36,925 nt of DNA from an uncultured Oscillospiraceae bacterium. GTDB lineage: Bacteria > Bacillota > Clostridia > Oscillospirales > Acutalibacteraceae. Below are positions 8,413 to 17,466 of the stretch, piece after piece (within the stretch, counting starts at the first letter, position 1; every line of letters starts with the position of its first letter). The stretch is from the NCBI GenBank assembly GCA_905193585.1, contig CAJJPG010000004.1, positions 1 to 36,925 on the forward strand. The letters are read 5' to 3'. The translations under genes were made by a program, and so were the position numbers. The notes under the pieces are model-generated. The model was not told the DNA's origin, did no database searches, and saw only the letters and a list, made by a program, of their open reading frames with translations.

Positions 8413-8441
8413 AATATAACATAAATCTTTGTATATCGCAA
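8413..8441 (-). promoter_or_regulatory. Promoter of the minus-strand glycolipid-pcrA operon
   Basis: Read on the minus strand: TTGCGA (8441-8436), 17-bp spacer, TATATT (8418-8413). Just downstream, partly on the -10 box, is the inverted repeat TTAGT-ATA-ACTAA (8402-8414), a possible operator. Confidence 0.6.
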
Positions 8442-8460
8442 CAAAAATATTTAAAAAAGA

Positions 8461-8497
8461 AAAGGTTAAAAAAAGGTTACAAAATTGCGCAAAGGTT
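8461..8497 (+). repeat. Three direct AAAGGTT repeats upstream of the yicC -10 box
   Basis: AAAGGTT occurs at 8461-8467, 8472-8478 and 8491-8497, so starts are 11 and 19 nt apart; the last copy runs into the -35 hexamer. They may form a protein-binding site governing the long plus-strand operon, or be chance in an A-rich stretch. Confidence 0.4.
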
Positions 8498-8525
8498 GAC
8501 TTTAAGGGGTGTTTTTTGGTAAAAT
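8496..8525 (+). promoter_or_regulatory. Promoter of the yicC-rsgA gene run
   Basis: TTGACT (8496-8501), 18-bp spacer, TAAAAT (8520-8525), giving a start near 8532 and a leader of about 26 nt before yicC. No other obvious promoter or terminator is seen until after rsgA at 20348, so this may drive much of the 12-kb run, although internal promoters are likely. Confidence 0.6.
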
Positions 8526-8557
8526 AATATGAATATAAAAATCGGAAGTGAAATTGA

Positions 8558-9436
8558 ATGGTCAGAAGTATGACCGGCTTCGGTCGCGGAAAGCTCTGTG
8601 AAAACGGGCTTGAGGTAACGGTGGAGCTGAAATCGGTTAATCACAGGTATTTTGAATTTTCTTCAAGACTGCCGCGCGGCTGCGCCTACCTTGAAGAACC
8701 GCTGAAAGATTTTTGCCGCGGCAAAATTTCGCGAGGTAAGCTTGAAATATCGGTAACGGTTGAGGAAAACGGGGCTGACAGCACGCTTATAGAAATAAAC
8801 GAGCCGTTTGCCGATGCATATATTGCGGCGCTGAAAAACCTCTCGGAGCGGTACGGAATTGAAAATGATATAAAGCTTTCTTCTCTTGTGGGCGCACCCG
8901 ATATTTTCAACGTGAAAAAGCAGCAGGCGGCGGAGGAAACCGTAACGGCGACCGTTCTTGCCGCGGCGGATGAGGCGCTTAAAGGCTTTATTGCAATGCG
9001 AGAAACAGAGGGTGCAAAGCTGGAGCGGGATGTGCGGCACCGCGCGGAGCTGATACTTAAAAAAGTTGAATTTATTGAAAAGCGTTCGCCCGAGACCGTA
9101 AAGGCGTACCGCGAAAAATTGGAGCAGAGAATAAGGGAGCTGTTATCCGACGCGGCGGTTGACGAGCAACGCCTGCTCACCGAAACTGCAATATTCGCCG
9201 ATAAAACCGCGGTGGATGAAGAAACGGTGCGGCTCAGAAGTCATATAAGCCAATTATGCGCTTTGCTTGAAAGCGACGAACCCGTGGGCAGAAAGCTTGA
9301 TTTTATAGTTCAGGAAATGAACAGGGAAGCGAATACCATAGGCTCAAAAGCGCAGGATATTGAAATTGCGCATACGGTAGTTGATATTAAAGCCGAAATT
9401 GAAAAGATAAGAGAACAGATACAGAATATTGAATAG
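8558..9436 (+). CDS. yicC: YicC/YloC-family RNase-like protein
   Basis: Protein of 292 residues starting MVRSMTGFGRG, the family's fixed N-terminus, and ending with the C-terminal domain signature (SHISQLCALLES, KLDFIVQEMNREANTIGSK). E. coli YicC takes part in RNA turnover and is reported to be an endoribonuclease; the clostridial protein is expected to act alike. The gene sits upstream of remA and gmk, an arrangement conserved in Firmicutes. ATG at 8558 follows GGAAGTG by about 8 nt. The predicted helical, charged middle matches the family length of about 290. Confidence 0.93.
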   Translation: MVRSMTGFGRGKLCENGLEVTVELKSVNHRYFEFSSRLPRGCAYLEEPLKDFCRGKISRGKLEISVTVEENGADSTLIEINEPFADAYIAALKNLSERYGIENDIKLSSLVGAPDIFNVKKQQAAEETVTATVLAAADEALKGFIAMRETEGAKLERDVRHRAELILKKVEFIEKRSPETVKAYREKLEQRIRELLSDAAVDEQRLLTETAIFADKTAVDEETVRLRSHISQLCALLESDEPVGRKLDFIVQEMNREANTIGSKAQDIEIAHTVVDIKAEIEKIREQIQNIE

Positions 9437-9502
9437 ACAGTATAAACGGACAAATTTTCCGCTATGGGAAGCATTGTGACCTAAGAGAAAGAGTGATGTT
9501 TT

Positions 9503-9775
9503 ATGAAGCTGGTCAACATAGGTTTCGGCAATATGGTTTCCGCCGGCAGGATGATTGCGATAGTAAGCCCCGAATCCGCCCCGATAAAGCGCATTATTCA
9601 GGACGCGAAGGAGCGCGGTACGCTTATTGACGCGACCCACGGCAGGCGCACACGCGCGGTAATTATTACCGACAGCGACCATATTATACTGACCTACCTG
9701 CAATCGGAAACGGTTGCAAACCGTATGACAGAGGACGAAAACGCGGTTGACGATGAGGAGGAAGAGGATGAATAA
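9503..9775 (+). CDS. remA: RemA-like extracellular-matrix regulator (DUF370)
   Basis: Protein of 90 residues with the RemA core (LVNIGFGNMVSAGRMIAIVSP, then THGRRTRAVIITDSDHIILT). In Bacillus subtilis RemA is a DNA-binding activator that forms ring oligomers and controls biofilm-matrix and osmoprotection genes; the basic GRRTR patch matches the DNA-contact region. The acidic tail (VDDEEEEDE) is partly translated from the GAGGAGGAAGAGG that also serves as the gmk ribosome site, an 8-nt overlap. Position after yicC and before gmk is conserved. The upstream gap of 66 bp holds nothing I recognise. Confidence 0.92.
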   Translation: MKLVNIGFGNMVSAGRMIAIVSPESAPIKRIIQDAKERGTLIDATHGRRTRAVIITDSDHIILTYLQSETVANRMTEDENAVDDEEEEDE

Positions 9776-10376
9776 AGGCGGAGTTTTTATTATTTCGGGT
9801 CCCTCGGGTTCGGGCAAAGACACGGTAATGACCGAGCTTTTCAAAAAAATGCCCGAGCTGCTTTTCTCTATTTCATCTATAACGCGGGCTATGCGCGCGG
9901 GCGAGCGCGAGGGTGAAAAGTATAACTTTATTACCCGCGAAAAGTTTGAGGATATGTTAAAAAACGACCGTTTGCTTGAACACAACGAGTTTGTAGGGAA
10001 CTACTACGGTACCCCCCGCGAGCCTGTTGAAAGGGCTGTTGCAAACGGGCAGGATATGGTAATAGAGGTAGACGTAAACGGCGCGGCGCAGATACGCGAA
10101 AAAATGCCCGAGGCGGTGAGCATATTTATTATGCCGCCATCATTTGCCGAGCTTAAAAGGCGGCTTTCGGGCAGGGGCACGGAATCGGAGGAACTTATAC
10201 AAAAGCGGCTTACCTCCGCTCTCGGCGAAATAAAGCGCGCCGTGGAATACGATTATATAGTAGTAAACCAGGATATTGCGGCGGCAGCCGATGATATTAT
10301 GTCCGTAATTTTGAGCAGCCGCTTGAAAACGGACAGACAAACCAAAATTATTGACGAGGTGCTTTCAGAATGTTAA
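9768..10376 (+). CDS. gmk: Guanylate kinase
   Basis: Phosphorylates GMP to GDP with ATP, needed for GTP, dGTP and the (p)ppGpp and cyclic-di-GMP pools. It has 202 residues with the P-loop GPSGSGKD (11-18) and the GMP-binding part SISSITRAMRAGEREG and YNFITREKF. ATG at 9768 directly follows a strong GGAGG-rich site inside remA; a start further upstream would put that site within the gene. Its end overlaps the rpoZ start by 7 nt. Confidence 0.97.
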   Translation: MNKGGVFIISGPSGSGKDTVMTELFKKMPELLFSISSITRAMRAGEREGEKYNFITREKFEDMLKNDRLLEHNEFVGNYYGTPREPVERAVANGQDMVIEVDVNGAAQIREKMPEAVSIFIMPPSFAELKRRLSGRGTESEELIQKRLTSALGEIKRAVEYDYIVVNQDIAAAADDIMSVILSSRLKTDRQTKIIDEVLSEC

Positions 10377-10567
10377 ATCCGAATATAGGCAAGCTTATAA
10401 AAAGCTATGATAACAGATACCGTCTTGTTATAGACGTAGCGCACAACGCGCGCGAAATTGCGCAGGAAATGGAAGAAACGGGCGACCTTTCAACCGAAAA
10501 ACCGGTAAGCATTGCCATTGATAAAATGGCGGCGGAAATAGACGAGAAAAAAGAGAAAAACGACTGA
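10370..10567 (+). CDS. rpoZ: RNA polymerase omega subunit
   Basis: Protein of 65 residues, typical for Firmicute omega. It has NRYRLVIDVAHNAREIAQE, the conserved helix that clamps the C-terminal part of beta-prime, and ends in a charged tail. The usual (V/I)xxAxxRAR motif is present in altered form (VAHNAREIA). Linked to gmk by a 7-nt overlap, as in many bacteria. It helps fold and hold beta-prime. Confidence 0.93.
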   Translation: MLNPNIGKLIKSYDNRYRLVIDVAHNAREIAQEMEETGDLSTEKPVSIAIDKMAAEIDEKKEKND

Positions 10568-10587
10568 TTTAAAAGGAGGGAGCTTGT

Positions 10588-13005
10588 ATGACGGGGCTTG
10601 CGGCGGAAGTGGCGCTTGACGGCGCAACAAACGCGTATGACAGGCTTTATTCGTATGCGCTCCCCGAAAACTGCGGCGCTGTGCCCGGGTGCAGAGTGAC
10701 CGTGCCTTTCGGTAAGGGCAATATAAAAAAACAGGGAATGATTTTTAATATACGTGAAACCGAGACGGGTAATTTAAAGGAAATTATTTCCGTTACCGAT
10801 AAACAGCCCGTTTTAACGCGTGAAATGCTGGAGCTATGCCTTTTTTTGCGCGAGCATTATTTCTGCACGTATTATGATGCGGTGCACGCCGCACTCCCTG
10901 CGGGGCTTAATTACCGCCTTGTAAACTATTTTTCCGCCAATGAGGACTTTTCGGCGCTTTCGCTTTTGAACGATAGCGAAAAGGCGGTTTTTGATTACCT
11001 TTTAAAAAGCGGCGAAAAAGAGGAAAGCGCGGTTAAACGCAAGCTCGGCATTACTGCGGATATATTGGAAGAAATGTGCGGAAAAGAGGCGCTTTTCAAA
11101 AACAGGGAAAGCCGCCGCCGCGTAAACGACGCGGGCGAAAAGCGGGTACGCGCCGCCCTGACGGATGATGTAAACGAGGAAAAGCTGACACCCAGACAGC
11201 GCGAGATATTTAATTTCGTGCGCGAGGCGGGGAGCATAAGCATTAAAGAGCTGCGCTATTTTACGGGCGTATCGGCAGGAGTTACCGATAAACTTATAGC
11301 CGAAGGCTTTTTAATACCCTATGAAAAACGGGTTTTCAGAACGATTATAAAGCAGGGGCTTGAGGCAGAGCAAACCGAAATTGCGCTGACGGACGAGCAG
11401 CAGGCGGCGTATGACGGTATGACCGCCGAATATGAGAAAAACGAGGGCGCGGTATCGCTGCTTTACGGGGTTACAGGCTCGGGCAAAACGCAGGTTTTTT
11501 TAAAGCTTGCCGACCGTGTCATAGCGGATAACCGCGGCGTAATAGTAATGGTGCCCGAAATATCTTTAACCCCGCAGTTGCTCGGTATTTTCGCTTCGCG
11601 CTACGGCGATAAAATAGCGGTTTTCCACAGCGCTATGTCAATGGGCAAGCGCATGGACGAATGGCAGCGGGTAAAAAACGGCGACGCGCTTATAGCCGTG
11701 GGCACGCGCAGCGCAATATTCGCTCCCTTTGAAAATTTAGGGCTTATTATAATTGACGAAGAGCAGGAGCACACCTATAAATCCGAGCAGTCGCCACGCT
11801 TTCACGCGCGCACGCTGGCGCGGTTCAGGGCAAAATATAACAAGGCGCTTTTGTGCCTTGCCTCGGCTACGCCCTCGGTGGAAAGTTTTACCGAGGCTAA
11901 AATAGGTAAATATTCGCTTTACAGGCTTAAAAACCGTTTCGGCGGGGCGGTGCTGCCGCAGGTTGAAACGGTGGATATGAAGCAGGAAATTTTAAGCGGA
12001 AATTCATCGGTTATAAGCCGTAGGCTTTACGATAGGATTACAAACGTGCTTGAAGAAAAAAAGCAGGCTATACTTCTTTTAAACAGGCGCGGGCATAATA
12101 CATATGTTTCCTGCCCCGAGTGCGGGTATGTTATGAGCTGCCCGAATTGCAGCATTTCGCTTACCTACCACTCGGCGAACCACAGGCTTATGTGCCATTA
12201 TTGCGGGTATTCGGTGCCGTCTGACGGCAGGTGCCCCGAGTGCGGCGGGCAGCATATGAAATTTTTGGGTGCGGGCACGCAAAAGGTGGAAGAAGAGCTT
12301 AAAAGCCTTTTCCCGTCAGCGCGGGTTTTAAGGCTGGACGCCGACAGCACCATGGCTGCCGATTCATACGCTATGTATCTTGAAGCCTTTGCGGCGGGCG
12401 AATATGATATTTTATTAGGCACGCAAATGGTGGCGAAGGGGCTTGATTTTCCCAACGTAACGCTTGTGGGCGTTTTAGGGGCGGACAGCGCGACCTACAG
12501 CGAGGATTTCCGCAGCTTTGAAAGAACCTTTTCGCTGCTTACCCAAGTGGTGGGCAGAGCGGGGCGCGGCGGAGACAGGGGACTTGCCGTAATTCAGAGT
12601 ATGAACCCAGAAAGCAGTGTAATAAAGCTTGCCGCCCGCCAGGATTACGACGGATTTTATGAGGAAGAAATTATGACCCGCCGCCTTATGGTATACCCGC
12701 CGTATTGCGATATTTGCGCGGTTATATCCCGCGCGGCAGACCGCACAGCCGCCGAAAAGGCGATAACCGACGTATTCCGCGCAATTCGCGGTATGCTTGA
12801 AAATGAATATAAGGACGTTAAAATGATAATTCTCGGTCCGTCGCCCGCATCTGTACCGCGGGTGAACGGCAAGTACCGATACAGAATGATAATAAAGTGC
12901 CGCGCGGGCAAACGGTTCAGAGAGCTTTTGCGGCGGGCGCTTGATATAAAGCTTACAAAGGACGCAACCGTTTCGGCGGATATGAACCCCGAAACCGTAA
13001 TATAG
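10588..13005 (+). CDS. priA: Primosomal replication-restart helicase PriA
   Basis: Superfamily 2 helicase of 805 residues that recognises stalled forks and reloads the replicative helicase. It has an N-terminal 3'-DNA-binding domain (about 1-105), a winged-helix region (about 200-250), Walker A GVTGSGKT (294-301), a DEEQ box (390-393, where many bacteria have DEEH), LASATPS (424-430) and eight zinc-binding cysteines at 509, 512, 518, 521, 536, 539, 549 and 552. VGRAGR-type motif VI (QVVGRAGRG) is intact. AAAAGGAGGGAG precedes ATG at 10588. It lies 20 bp after rpoZ and 12 bp before def, as in B. subtilis. Confidence 0.96.
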   Translation: MTGLAAEVALDGATNAYDRLYSYALPENCGAVPGCRVTVPFGKGNIKKQGMIFNIRETETGNLKEIISVTDKQPVLTREMLELCLFLREHYFCTYYDAVHAALPAGLNYRLVNYFSANEDFSALSLLNDSEKAVFDYLLKSGEKEESAVKRKLGITADILEEMCGKEALFKNRESRRRVNDAGEKRVRAALTDDVNEEKLTPRQREIFNFVREAGSISIKELRYFTGVSAGVTDKLIAEGFLIPYEKRVFRTIIKQGLEAEQTEIALTDEQQAAYDGMTAEYEKNEGAVSLLYGVTGSGKTQVFLKLADRVIADNRGVIVMVPEISLTPQLLGIFASRYGDKIAVFHSAMSMGKRMDEWQRVKNGDALIAVGTRSAIFAPFENLGLIIIDEEQEHTYKSEQSPRFHARTLARFRAKYNKALLCLASATPSVESFTEAKIGKYSLYRLKNRFGGAVLPQVETVDMKQEILSGNSSVISRRLYDRITNVLEEKKQAILLLNRRGHNTYVSCPECGYVMSCPNCSISLTYHSANHRLMCHYCGYSVPSDGRCPECGGQHMKFLGAGTQKVEEELKSLFPSARVLRLDADSTMAADSYAMYLEAFAAGEYDILLGTQMVAKGLDFPNVTLVGVLGADSATYSEDFRSFERTFSLLTQVVGRAGRGGDRGLAVIQSMNPESSVIKLAARQDYDGFYEEEIMTRRLMVYPPYCDICAVISRAADRTAAEKAITDVFRAIRGMLENEYKDVKMIILGPSPASVPRVNGKYRYRMIIKCRAGKRFRELLRRALDIKLTKDATVSADMNPETVI

Positions 13006-13017
13006 GAGGAACGCCGT

Positions 13018-13458
13018 ATGGCAATAAGAAACATTGTTAAAATAGGGGATGACATTCTGCGCAAGGTGTGCCGCACTCAGCTTACCTTTGATGAAAAATT
13101 AGCGACCGTGCTTGACGATATGGCGGAAACTATGTATAAAGCCGAGGGCGTGGGGCTTGCCGCGCCGCAGGTGGGAATACTGAGAAGATACTGCGTAGTA
13201 GATGTGGGCGACGGAATTATAGAGCTTATAAACCCCGTAATTGATAAGGAAAGCGGGAGCCAGGAGGGGCAGGAGGGCTGCCTTTCCATTCCCGGCAGAT
13301 ATGAGGACGTTGTAAGACCTATGAAAGTGACGGTTCACGCGCAGGACAGAAACGGAAAGCCCTTTAAACTTACCGCCGAGGGTTTTAAGGCAAGGGCAAT
13401 CTGCCACGAAATAGACCACCTTGACGGAATACTTTATATAGACAGAATTAAAAAATAA
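13018..13458 (+). CDS. def: Peptide deformylase
   Basis: Metalloenzyme that removes the formyl group from the N-terminal Met of new proteins. Of 146 residues, with all three motifs: GVGLAAPQ (44-51), EGCLS (86-90, metal-ligand C88) and HEIDH (130-134, ligands H130 and H134, catalytic E131). Motif 3 continues HLDGILY, the short type I form. TAGGAGGAACG precedes ATG at 13018. Next to fmt, the enzyme that adds the formyl group, so both ends of the formylation cycle are encoded together. Confidence 0.97.
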   Translation: MAIRNIVKIGDDILRKVCRTQLTFDEKLATVLDDMAETMYKAEGVGLAAPQVGILRRYCVVDVGDGIIELINPVIDKESGSQEGQEGCLSIPGRYEDVVRPMKVTVHAQDRNGKPFKLTAEGFKARAICHEIDHLDGILYIDRIKK

Positions 13459-13473
13459 GCCGAGGTTTTCTTA

Positions 13474-14409
13474 ATGAAAATAGTTTTTATGGGCACCCCC
13501 GATTATGCGGTTAAAACGCTTGAGGCGCTGATAGGCGCGGGTCACACCGTTGCGGCGGTTTTCGCCCAGCCCGATAAGCCCGTGGGCAGAAAGCAAATAC
13601 TTACCCCGCCGCCTGTAAAGGTATGTGCCGAAATGCACGGAATACCCGTTTTTCAGCCGCGTACTTTACGCGACGGCGAGGCGGAAAATATAATAAGAGA
13701 TATTGCCCCCGACGTTATAGCGGTGGTGGCTTACGGTAAAATTTTACCAACAGAAATTTTAACCCTGCCGCGCTTTGGCTGTGTAAATGGGCATGCCTCG
13801 CTCTTACCGAAATACAGGGGGGCTGCGCCCATACAGTGGTGCATTGTAAACGGCGAAAAGGAAACGGGCGTTACCGCAATGCAAATGGACGAGGGTATGG
13901 ACACGGGCGATATTTTAGAAACCGCGGTTACCGAAATAGGCGCGGAAGAAACCGCGGGCGAGCTTTTTGAGCGGCTCTCGGTTATAGGCGCTGAGTTACT
14001 GGTAAAGACCCTTGCCGATATTGAAAACGGAAACGTTACCCCTATAAAGCAGGATGAAAGCAAAGCTACATCAGCGCCGATTATAAAAAAGGAAATGGCG
14101 AAAATCAGCTTTTGCGATATGACCGCGGACGAGGTTCACAACGCGGTGCGCGGCTTTTACCCGTGGCCTGTAGCTTTCTTTATATCGGGCGGCAAGCGCA
14201 TAAAAATAATAAAGAGCCGCGTTGTAAATATGTACGGCACGGCGGGAACGGTGCTTAAAAGCGATAACGAGCTTATTGTCGCTTGCAAGAAAGAAGCGGT
14301 TGCGCTTGAAACAATTCAGCCCGAGGGCTCAAAGCCCATGAGCGCAAAGCAGTATTTATGCGGCAGACCCATAGCTTTGGGCACCGAAATTGAGGACGAA
14401 AATGGCTGA
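13474..14409 (+). CDS. fmt: Methionyl-tRNA formyltransferase
   Basis: Formylates initiator Met-tRNA from 10-formyl-tetrahydrofolate. Of 311 residues: N-terminal Rossmann domain starting KIVFMGTPDYAV, active-site residues N105 and H107 in VNGHASLLPKYRGAAP and D143 in GMDTGD, and a C-terminal tRNA-binding OB-like domain (about 205-311). It starts 15 bp after def; its last 8 nt overlap rsmB. Confidence 0.97.
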   Translation: MKIVFMGTPDYAVKTLEALIGAGHTVAAVFAQPDKPVGRKQILTPPPVKVCAEMHGIPVFQPRTLRDGEAENIIRDIAPDVIAVVAYGKILPTEILTLPRFGCVNGHASLLPKYRGAAPIQWCIVNGEKETGVTAMQMDEGMDTGDILETAVTEIGAEETAGELFERLSVIGAELLVKTLADIENGNVTPIKQDESKATSAPIIKKEMAKISFCDMTADEVHNAVRGFYPWPVAFFISGGKRIKIIKSRVVNMYGTAGTVLKSDNELIVACKKEAVALETIQPEGSKPMSAKQYLCGRPIALGTEIEDENG

Positions 14410-15691
14410 CGCACGTAAAACCGCCGTAAACGCTTTAATGCGGGTAAACTGCGGCGCGGCGTACTCTAATATAGTACTCAATGAGGTTCTGGCAAAATCG
14501 GGGCTTACAGGGGCTGACAGGGCGCTTGCCTCCGCGCTGTTTTACGGCGTGCTGGACCGCAAAATAACCCTTGATTACATTATTTCGCAGTTTGTAAAAA
14601 CCCCCGTGAAAAAAATAGCGCCGCTTACAATAAACGCTTTAAGAATCGCCGTTTACCAAATATATTATATGGATAAAATACCCGACAGCGCCGCGGTAAA
14701 CGAGGCAGTAAAGCTTGTAAAAGACTCAAAGGAAAGCGGAAACGCAGGCTTTGTAAACGCGGTTTTGCGAAACATTCTGCGAAACAGGGTAGAAATGCCC
14801 TGCGGCAACGATATAAAGTCGCTTTCGGTAAAATATTCCTGCCCCGCCGCTGTTTTGGGGTCGTTTGTAAAGGACTACGGCACCGAAACCGCAAAGCAGC
14901 TTTTAATTGCAAGCCTTGATACCCCGCCGCTTACCATGCGTGTGAATACCCTTAAAATAAGCGCCGGGGAACTGGCTGAAAAACTGGAAGAGCAGGGAAT
15001 TACCGCCGAAATAAGCGAAGATAAAAACGCGCTTGTTTTAAAGCACTGCTCCGATATTTCGGAAAATAAGCTTTACAGAGAGGGGCTTTTCTACGCGCAG
15101 GACTTAGCTTCTCAAAGGGCGGTAGGTGCAGCAAAACCGAAACCGGGGGAAAGAGTGCTTGATATATGCGCCGCACCCGGCGGCAAGAGCTTTACCGCGG
15201 CAATGCTTATGCAAAACGCGGGTGAAATAATTTCCTGCGATTTATACGAGCAGCGCGTAAGGCTTATTGAAAGCGGCGCAAAGAGACTGGGAATTGGCAT
15301 TATAAAGCCGAAAACGGCAAACGCCGAAATTTATGATGAAACCCTCGGCGAATTTGATTTGGTGCTCTGCGACGTTCCCTGCTCGGGGCTTGGAGTATTG
15401 CGCCGCAAGCCCGAAATTAAATATAAAGACATTTGCCTTGACGAAACGCTTACACAAACGCAGCTTAAAATACTTGAAAATGCGGCGCGGTATGTGAAAA
15501 AGGGCGGCAGAATTTTGTATTCTACCTGCACATTAAGGCAAAATGAAAATGAAAATCTTGTAAATTCGTTTATTATGCGTTATAATATGTTCCGTAAAGC
15601 GTATGAACACACATATATGCCGCATATTGATAAAACAGACGGGTTCTACTGCGCGTTACTGATAAAGGAGGGAAACGCTCCGCTTGAGTAA
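14402..15691 (+). CDS. rsmB: 16S rRNA (cytosine-967-C5)-methyltransferase RsmB
   Basis: Makes m5C967 in 16S rRNA using S-adenosylmethionine. Of 429 residues: an N-terminal NusB-like RNA-binding domain (about 1-135) and a C-terminal Rossmann methyltransferase with the SAM loop DICAAPGGKS, PCSGLG (C327) and STCTLRQNENE with the nucleophilic C376. ATG at 14402 follows GAGGA within the fmt 3' end; an in-frame ATG at 14390 has no ribosome site. Ends overlapping the rlmN start. Confidence 0.95.
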   Translation: MADARKTAVNALMRVNCGAAYSNIVLNEVLAKSGLTGADRALASALFYGVLDRKITLDYIISQFVKTPVKKIAPLTINALRIAVYQIYYMDKIPDSAAVNEAVKLVKDSKESGNAGFVNAVLRNILRNRVEMPCGNDIKSLSVKYSCPAAVLGSFVKDYGTETAKQLLIASLDTPPLTMRVNTLKISAGELAEKLEEQGITAEISEDKNALVLKHCSDISENKLYREGLFYAQDLASQRAVGAAKPKPGERVLDICAAPGGKSFTAAMLMQNAGEIISCDLYEQRVRLIESGAKRLGIGIIKPKTANAEIYDETLGEFDLVLCDVPCSGLGVLRRKPEIKYKDICLDETLTQTQLKILENAARYVKKGGRILYSTCTLRQNENENLVNSFIMRYNMFRKAYEHTYMPHIDKTDGFYCALLIKEGNAPLE

Positions 15692-16736
15692 GATTGATAT
15701 AAGGTCAATGTATCTGCCCGAGCTTGAAACAATGCTTGCCGAAATGGGCGAGCCGCGCTTTCGCGCTAAGCAGATATTTCACTGGCTGCAATCGGGCATT
15801 ACCGATTTTGATGAAATGACCGATATTTCAAAAGCGCTGCGCGAAAGGCTTAAAGCTGACGCATATATTGCAGGCGCCGAAACCGAGCGCAGGTATGCCT
15901 CACGCCTTGACGAAACGGTGAAATACGTTTTCCGCCTTTTTGACGGCGAGCTTATTGAAACCGTGCTTATGAAATACGAGCATGGGTACACCGTGTGCAT
16001 TTCAACGCAGGTGGGCTGCCGGATGGGCTGCAAATTTTGCGCCTCTGGCATAAACGGGCTTACAAGAAGTCTCACGGCTTCCGAAATGCTGGCGCAGATA
16101 ACGGCGGTTCAGCGGGATAATAACATACGCGTTTCCAATATAGTTATGATGGGCATGGGCGAGCCGCTTGATAATTTTGATAATTCGGTGCGGTTTTTAA
16201 AGCTGGTATCGGATGAAAAGGGCTTAAATATAGGTCTTCGCCATATATCCCTTTCCACCTCGGGCGTGGTGTTGGGCATAAAAAAGCTGAAAGAATATAA
16301 TCTTCCCATAACGCTTTCAATTTCGCTGCACGCCCCGAGCGACGATATACGTTCCTCGGTAATGCCCGTTAACAAGCGGTGGAATATTGACGAACTGCTT
16401 GCCGCCTGCAAAGAGTACCAAGCGGTTACCACAAGGCGCATTTCATTTGAATACGCGCTGATAGACGGCGTAAATAATTCCGACGCCTGCGCCGATATGC
16501 TGGCGAAAAAGCTCAAGGGCATTATGTGCCACGTTAATCTTATACCTGCAAATCCGGTAAAGGAAAATTCCTTTAAAAAGCCGGACAGAAATAAAATACT
16601 CCGTTTTAAAGAAAGGCTTGCCGCAAACGGCGTGAACGCTACGGTGCGCCGAACGCTGGGGGCGGATATAGACGCCTCGTGCGGGCAGCTCAGAAAACGG
16701 GTAAAGGAGGGTGAAAGCATTGCAGATATTCAGTAA
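15684..16736 (+). CDS. rlmN: Dual-specificity 23S rRNA/tRNA adenine-C2 methyltransferase
   Basis: Radical-SAM enzyme making m2A2503 in 23S rRNA and m2A37 in some tRNAs. Of 350 residues. The [4Fe-4S] motif CxxxCxxC is C112, C116 and C119; the two mechanistic cysteines correspond to C105 (YTVC) and C333 (DASCGQL). SAM-binding MMGMGEPLDN is present. The start is TTG at 15684, 11 nt after AAAGGAGGG; it overlaps the rsmB stop by 8 nt. Confidence 0.95.
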   Translation: MSKIDIRSMYLPELETMLAEMGEPRFRAKQIFHWLQSGITDFDEMTDISKALRERLKADAYIAGAETERRYASRLDETVKYVFRLFDGELIETVLMKYEHGYTVCISTQVGCRMGCKFCASGINGLTRSLTASEMLAQITAVQRDNNIRVSNIVMMGMGEPLDNFDNSVRFLKLVSDEKGLNIGLRHISLSTSGVVLGIKKLKEYNLPITLSISLHAPSDDIRSSVMPVNKRWNIDELLAACKEYQAVTTRRISFEYALIDGVNNSDACADMLAKKLKGIMCHVNLIPANPVKENSFKKPDRNKILRFKERLAANGVNATVRRTLGADIDASCGQLRKRVKEGESIADIQ

Positions 16737-17445
16737 AACCGACAGGGGACGGGTGCGCACCGATAATCAGGACGCTTACTTTGCCGGTAAAATAACCGAC
16801 GACGCGGTTTTCGCGGTAGTTTGCGACGGTATGGGCGGCGCTAATGCCGGAAACGTTGCAAGCGAGCTTGCCGTGCGGCATATTTCAGAGTACGTTATAC
16901 GCTCTTACAGGAGCGGTATGAATATGACCGATACCGAAAAAACGCTTAAAAACGCTATTGTGAGCGCTAATATATCGCTTTATGATATGGCGGTAAACAA
17001 CGCGGAGCTTGCCGGTATGGGAACAACCACGGTTGCGGCGTTTGTAAAGGACGGCGCGGCGGTTTTAGCCCACGTGGGGGATAGCCGAATCTACCTTGTA
17101 AACGGCGAAATTAAACAGCTGACGCGCGACCACTCTGTAGTGCAGTCGCTTATAGAAAGCGGAAAAATAACCCCCGAAGACGCAAAGGTTCACCCGCGCA
17201 AAAACGTTATTACAAGGGCACTGGGCGCCGAAGAGGACGTGGCGGTTGACAGCGATTGCCTTACTTTATCAGACGGCGATACGCTGCTGCTTTGCTCGGA
17301 CGGACTTACAAATTTCCTTGACGATAAGGATATTTTAACGGTCTTTCAAAATAACGATATATCCGCGGTTGCCGAGAAATTGGTTGAAACAGCCAACGAA
17401 AACGGCGGCGGCGATAATATAACGGTTGTCACGGTTACAAAGTAA
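16720..17445 (+). CDS. stp: PP2C-type Ser/Thr protein phosphatase (Stp/PrpC)
   Basis: Metal-dependent phosphatase of 241 residues that reverses PrkC phosphorylation. The PP2C motifs are all visible: RTDNQDAY, VCDGMGGANAG, GMGTTTVAA, HVGDSRIYL, LTRDHSV, CSDGLTNFL and GGGDNITVV, including the metal-binding aspartates. The frame opens with GTG at 16711, but GGAGG ends only 1 nt before it; TTG at 16720 lies 9 nt after and gives the normal family start LQIFSKTDRG. Overlaps rlmN by 17 nt and is followed 21 bp later by prkC. Confidence 0.93.
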   Translation: MQIFSKTDRGRVRTDNQDAYFAGKITDDAVFAVVCDGMGGANAGNVASELAVRHISEYVIRSYRSGMNMTDTEKTLKNAIVSANISLYDMAVNNAELAGMGTTTVAAFVKDGAAVLAHVGDSRIYLVNGEIKQLTRDHSVVQSLIESGKITPEDAKVHPRKNVITRALGAEEDVAVDSDCLTLSDGDTLLLCSDGLTNFLDDKDILTVFQNNDISAVAEKLVETANENGGGDNITVVTVTK

Positions 17446-17466
17446 CGTCAGAAAGGATAAAAACAT

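Noticed and set aside
11390..13005. Long antisense reading frames across priA and other housekeeping genes
   Set aside because: They are shadows of the real coding frame, with no ribosome sites or family resemblance.
16711..16719. GTG 16711 as stp start
   Set aside because: The ribosome site GGAGG ends 1 nt before it; TTG 16720 has the proper spacing.
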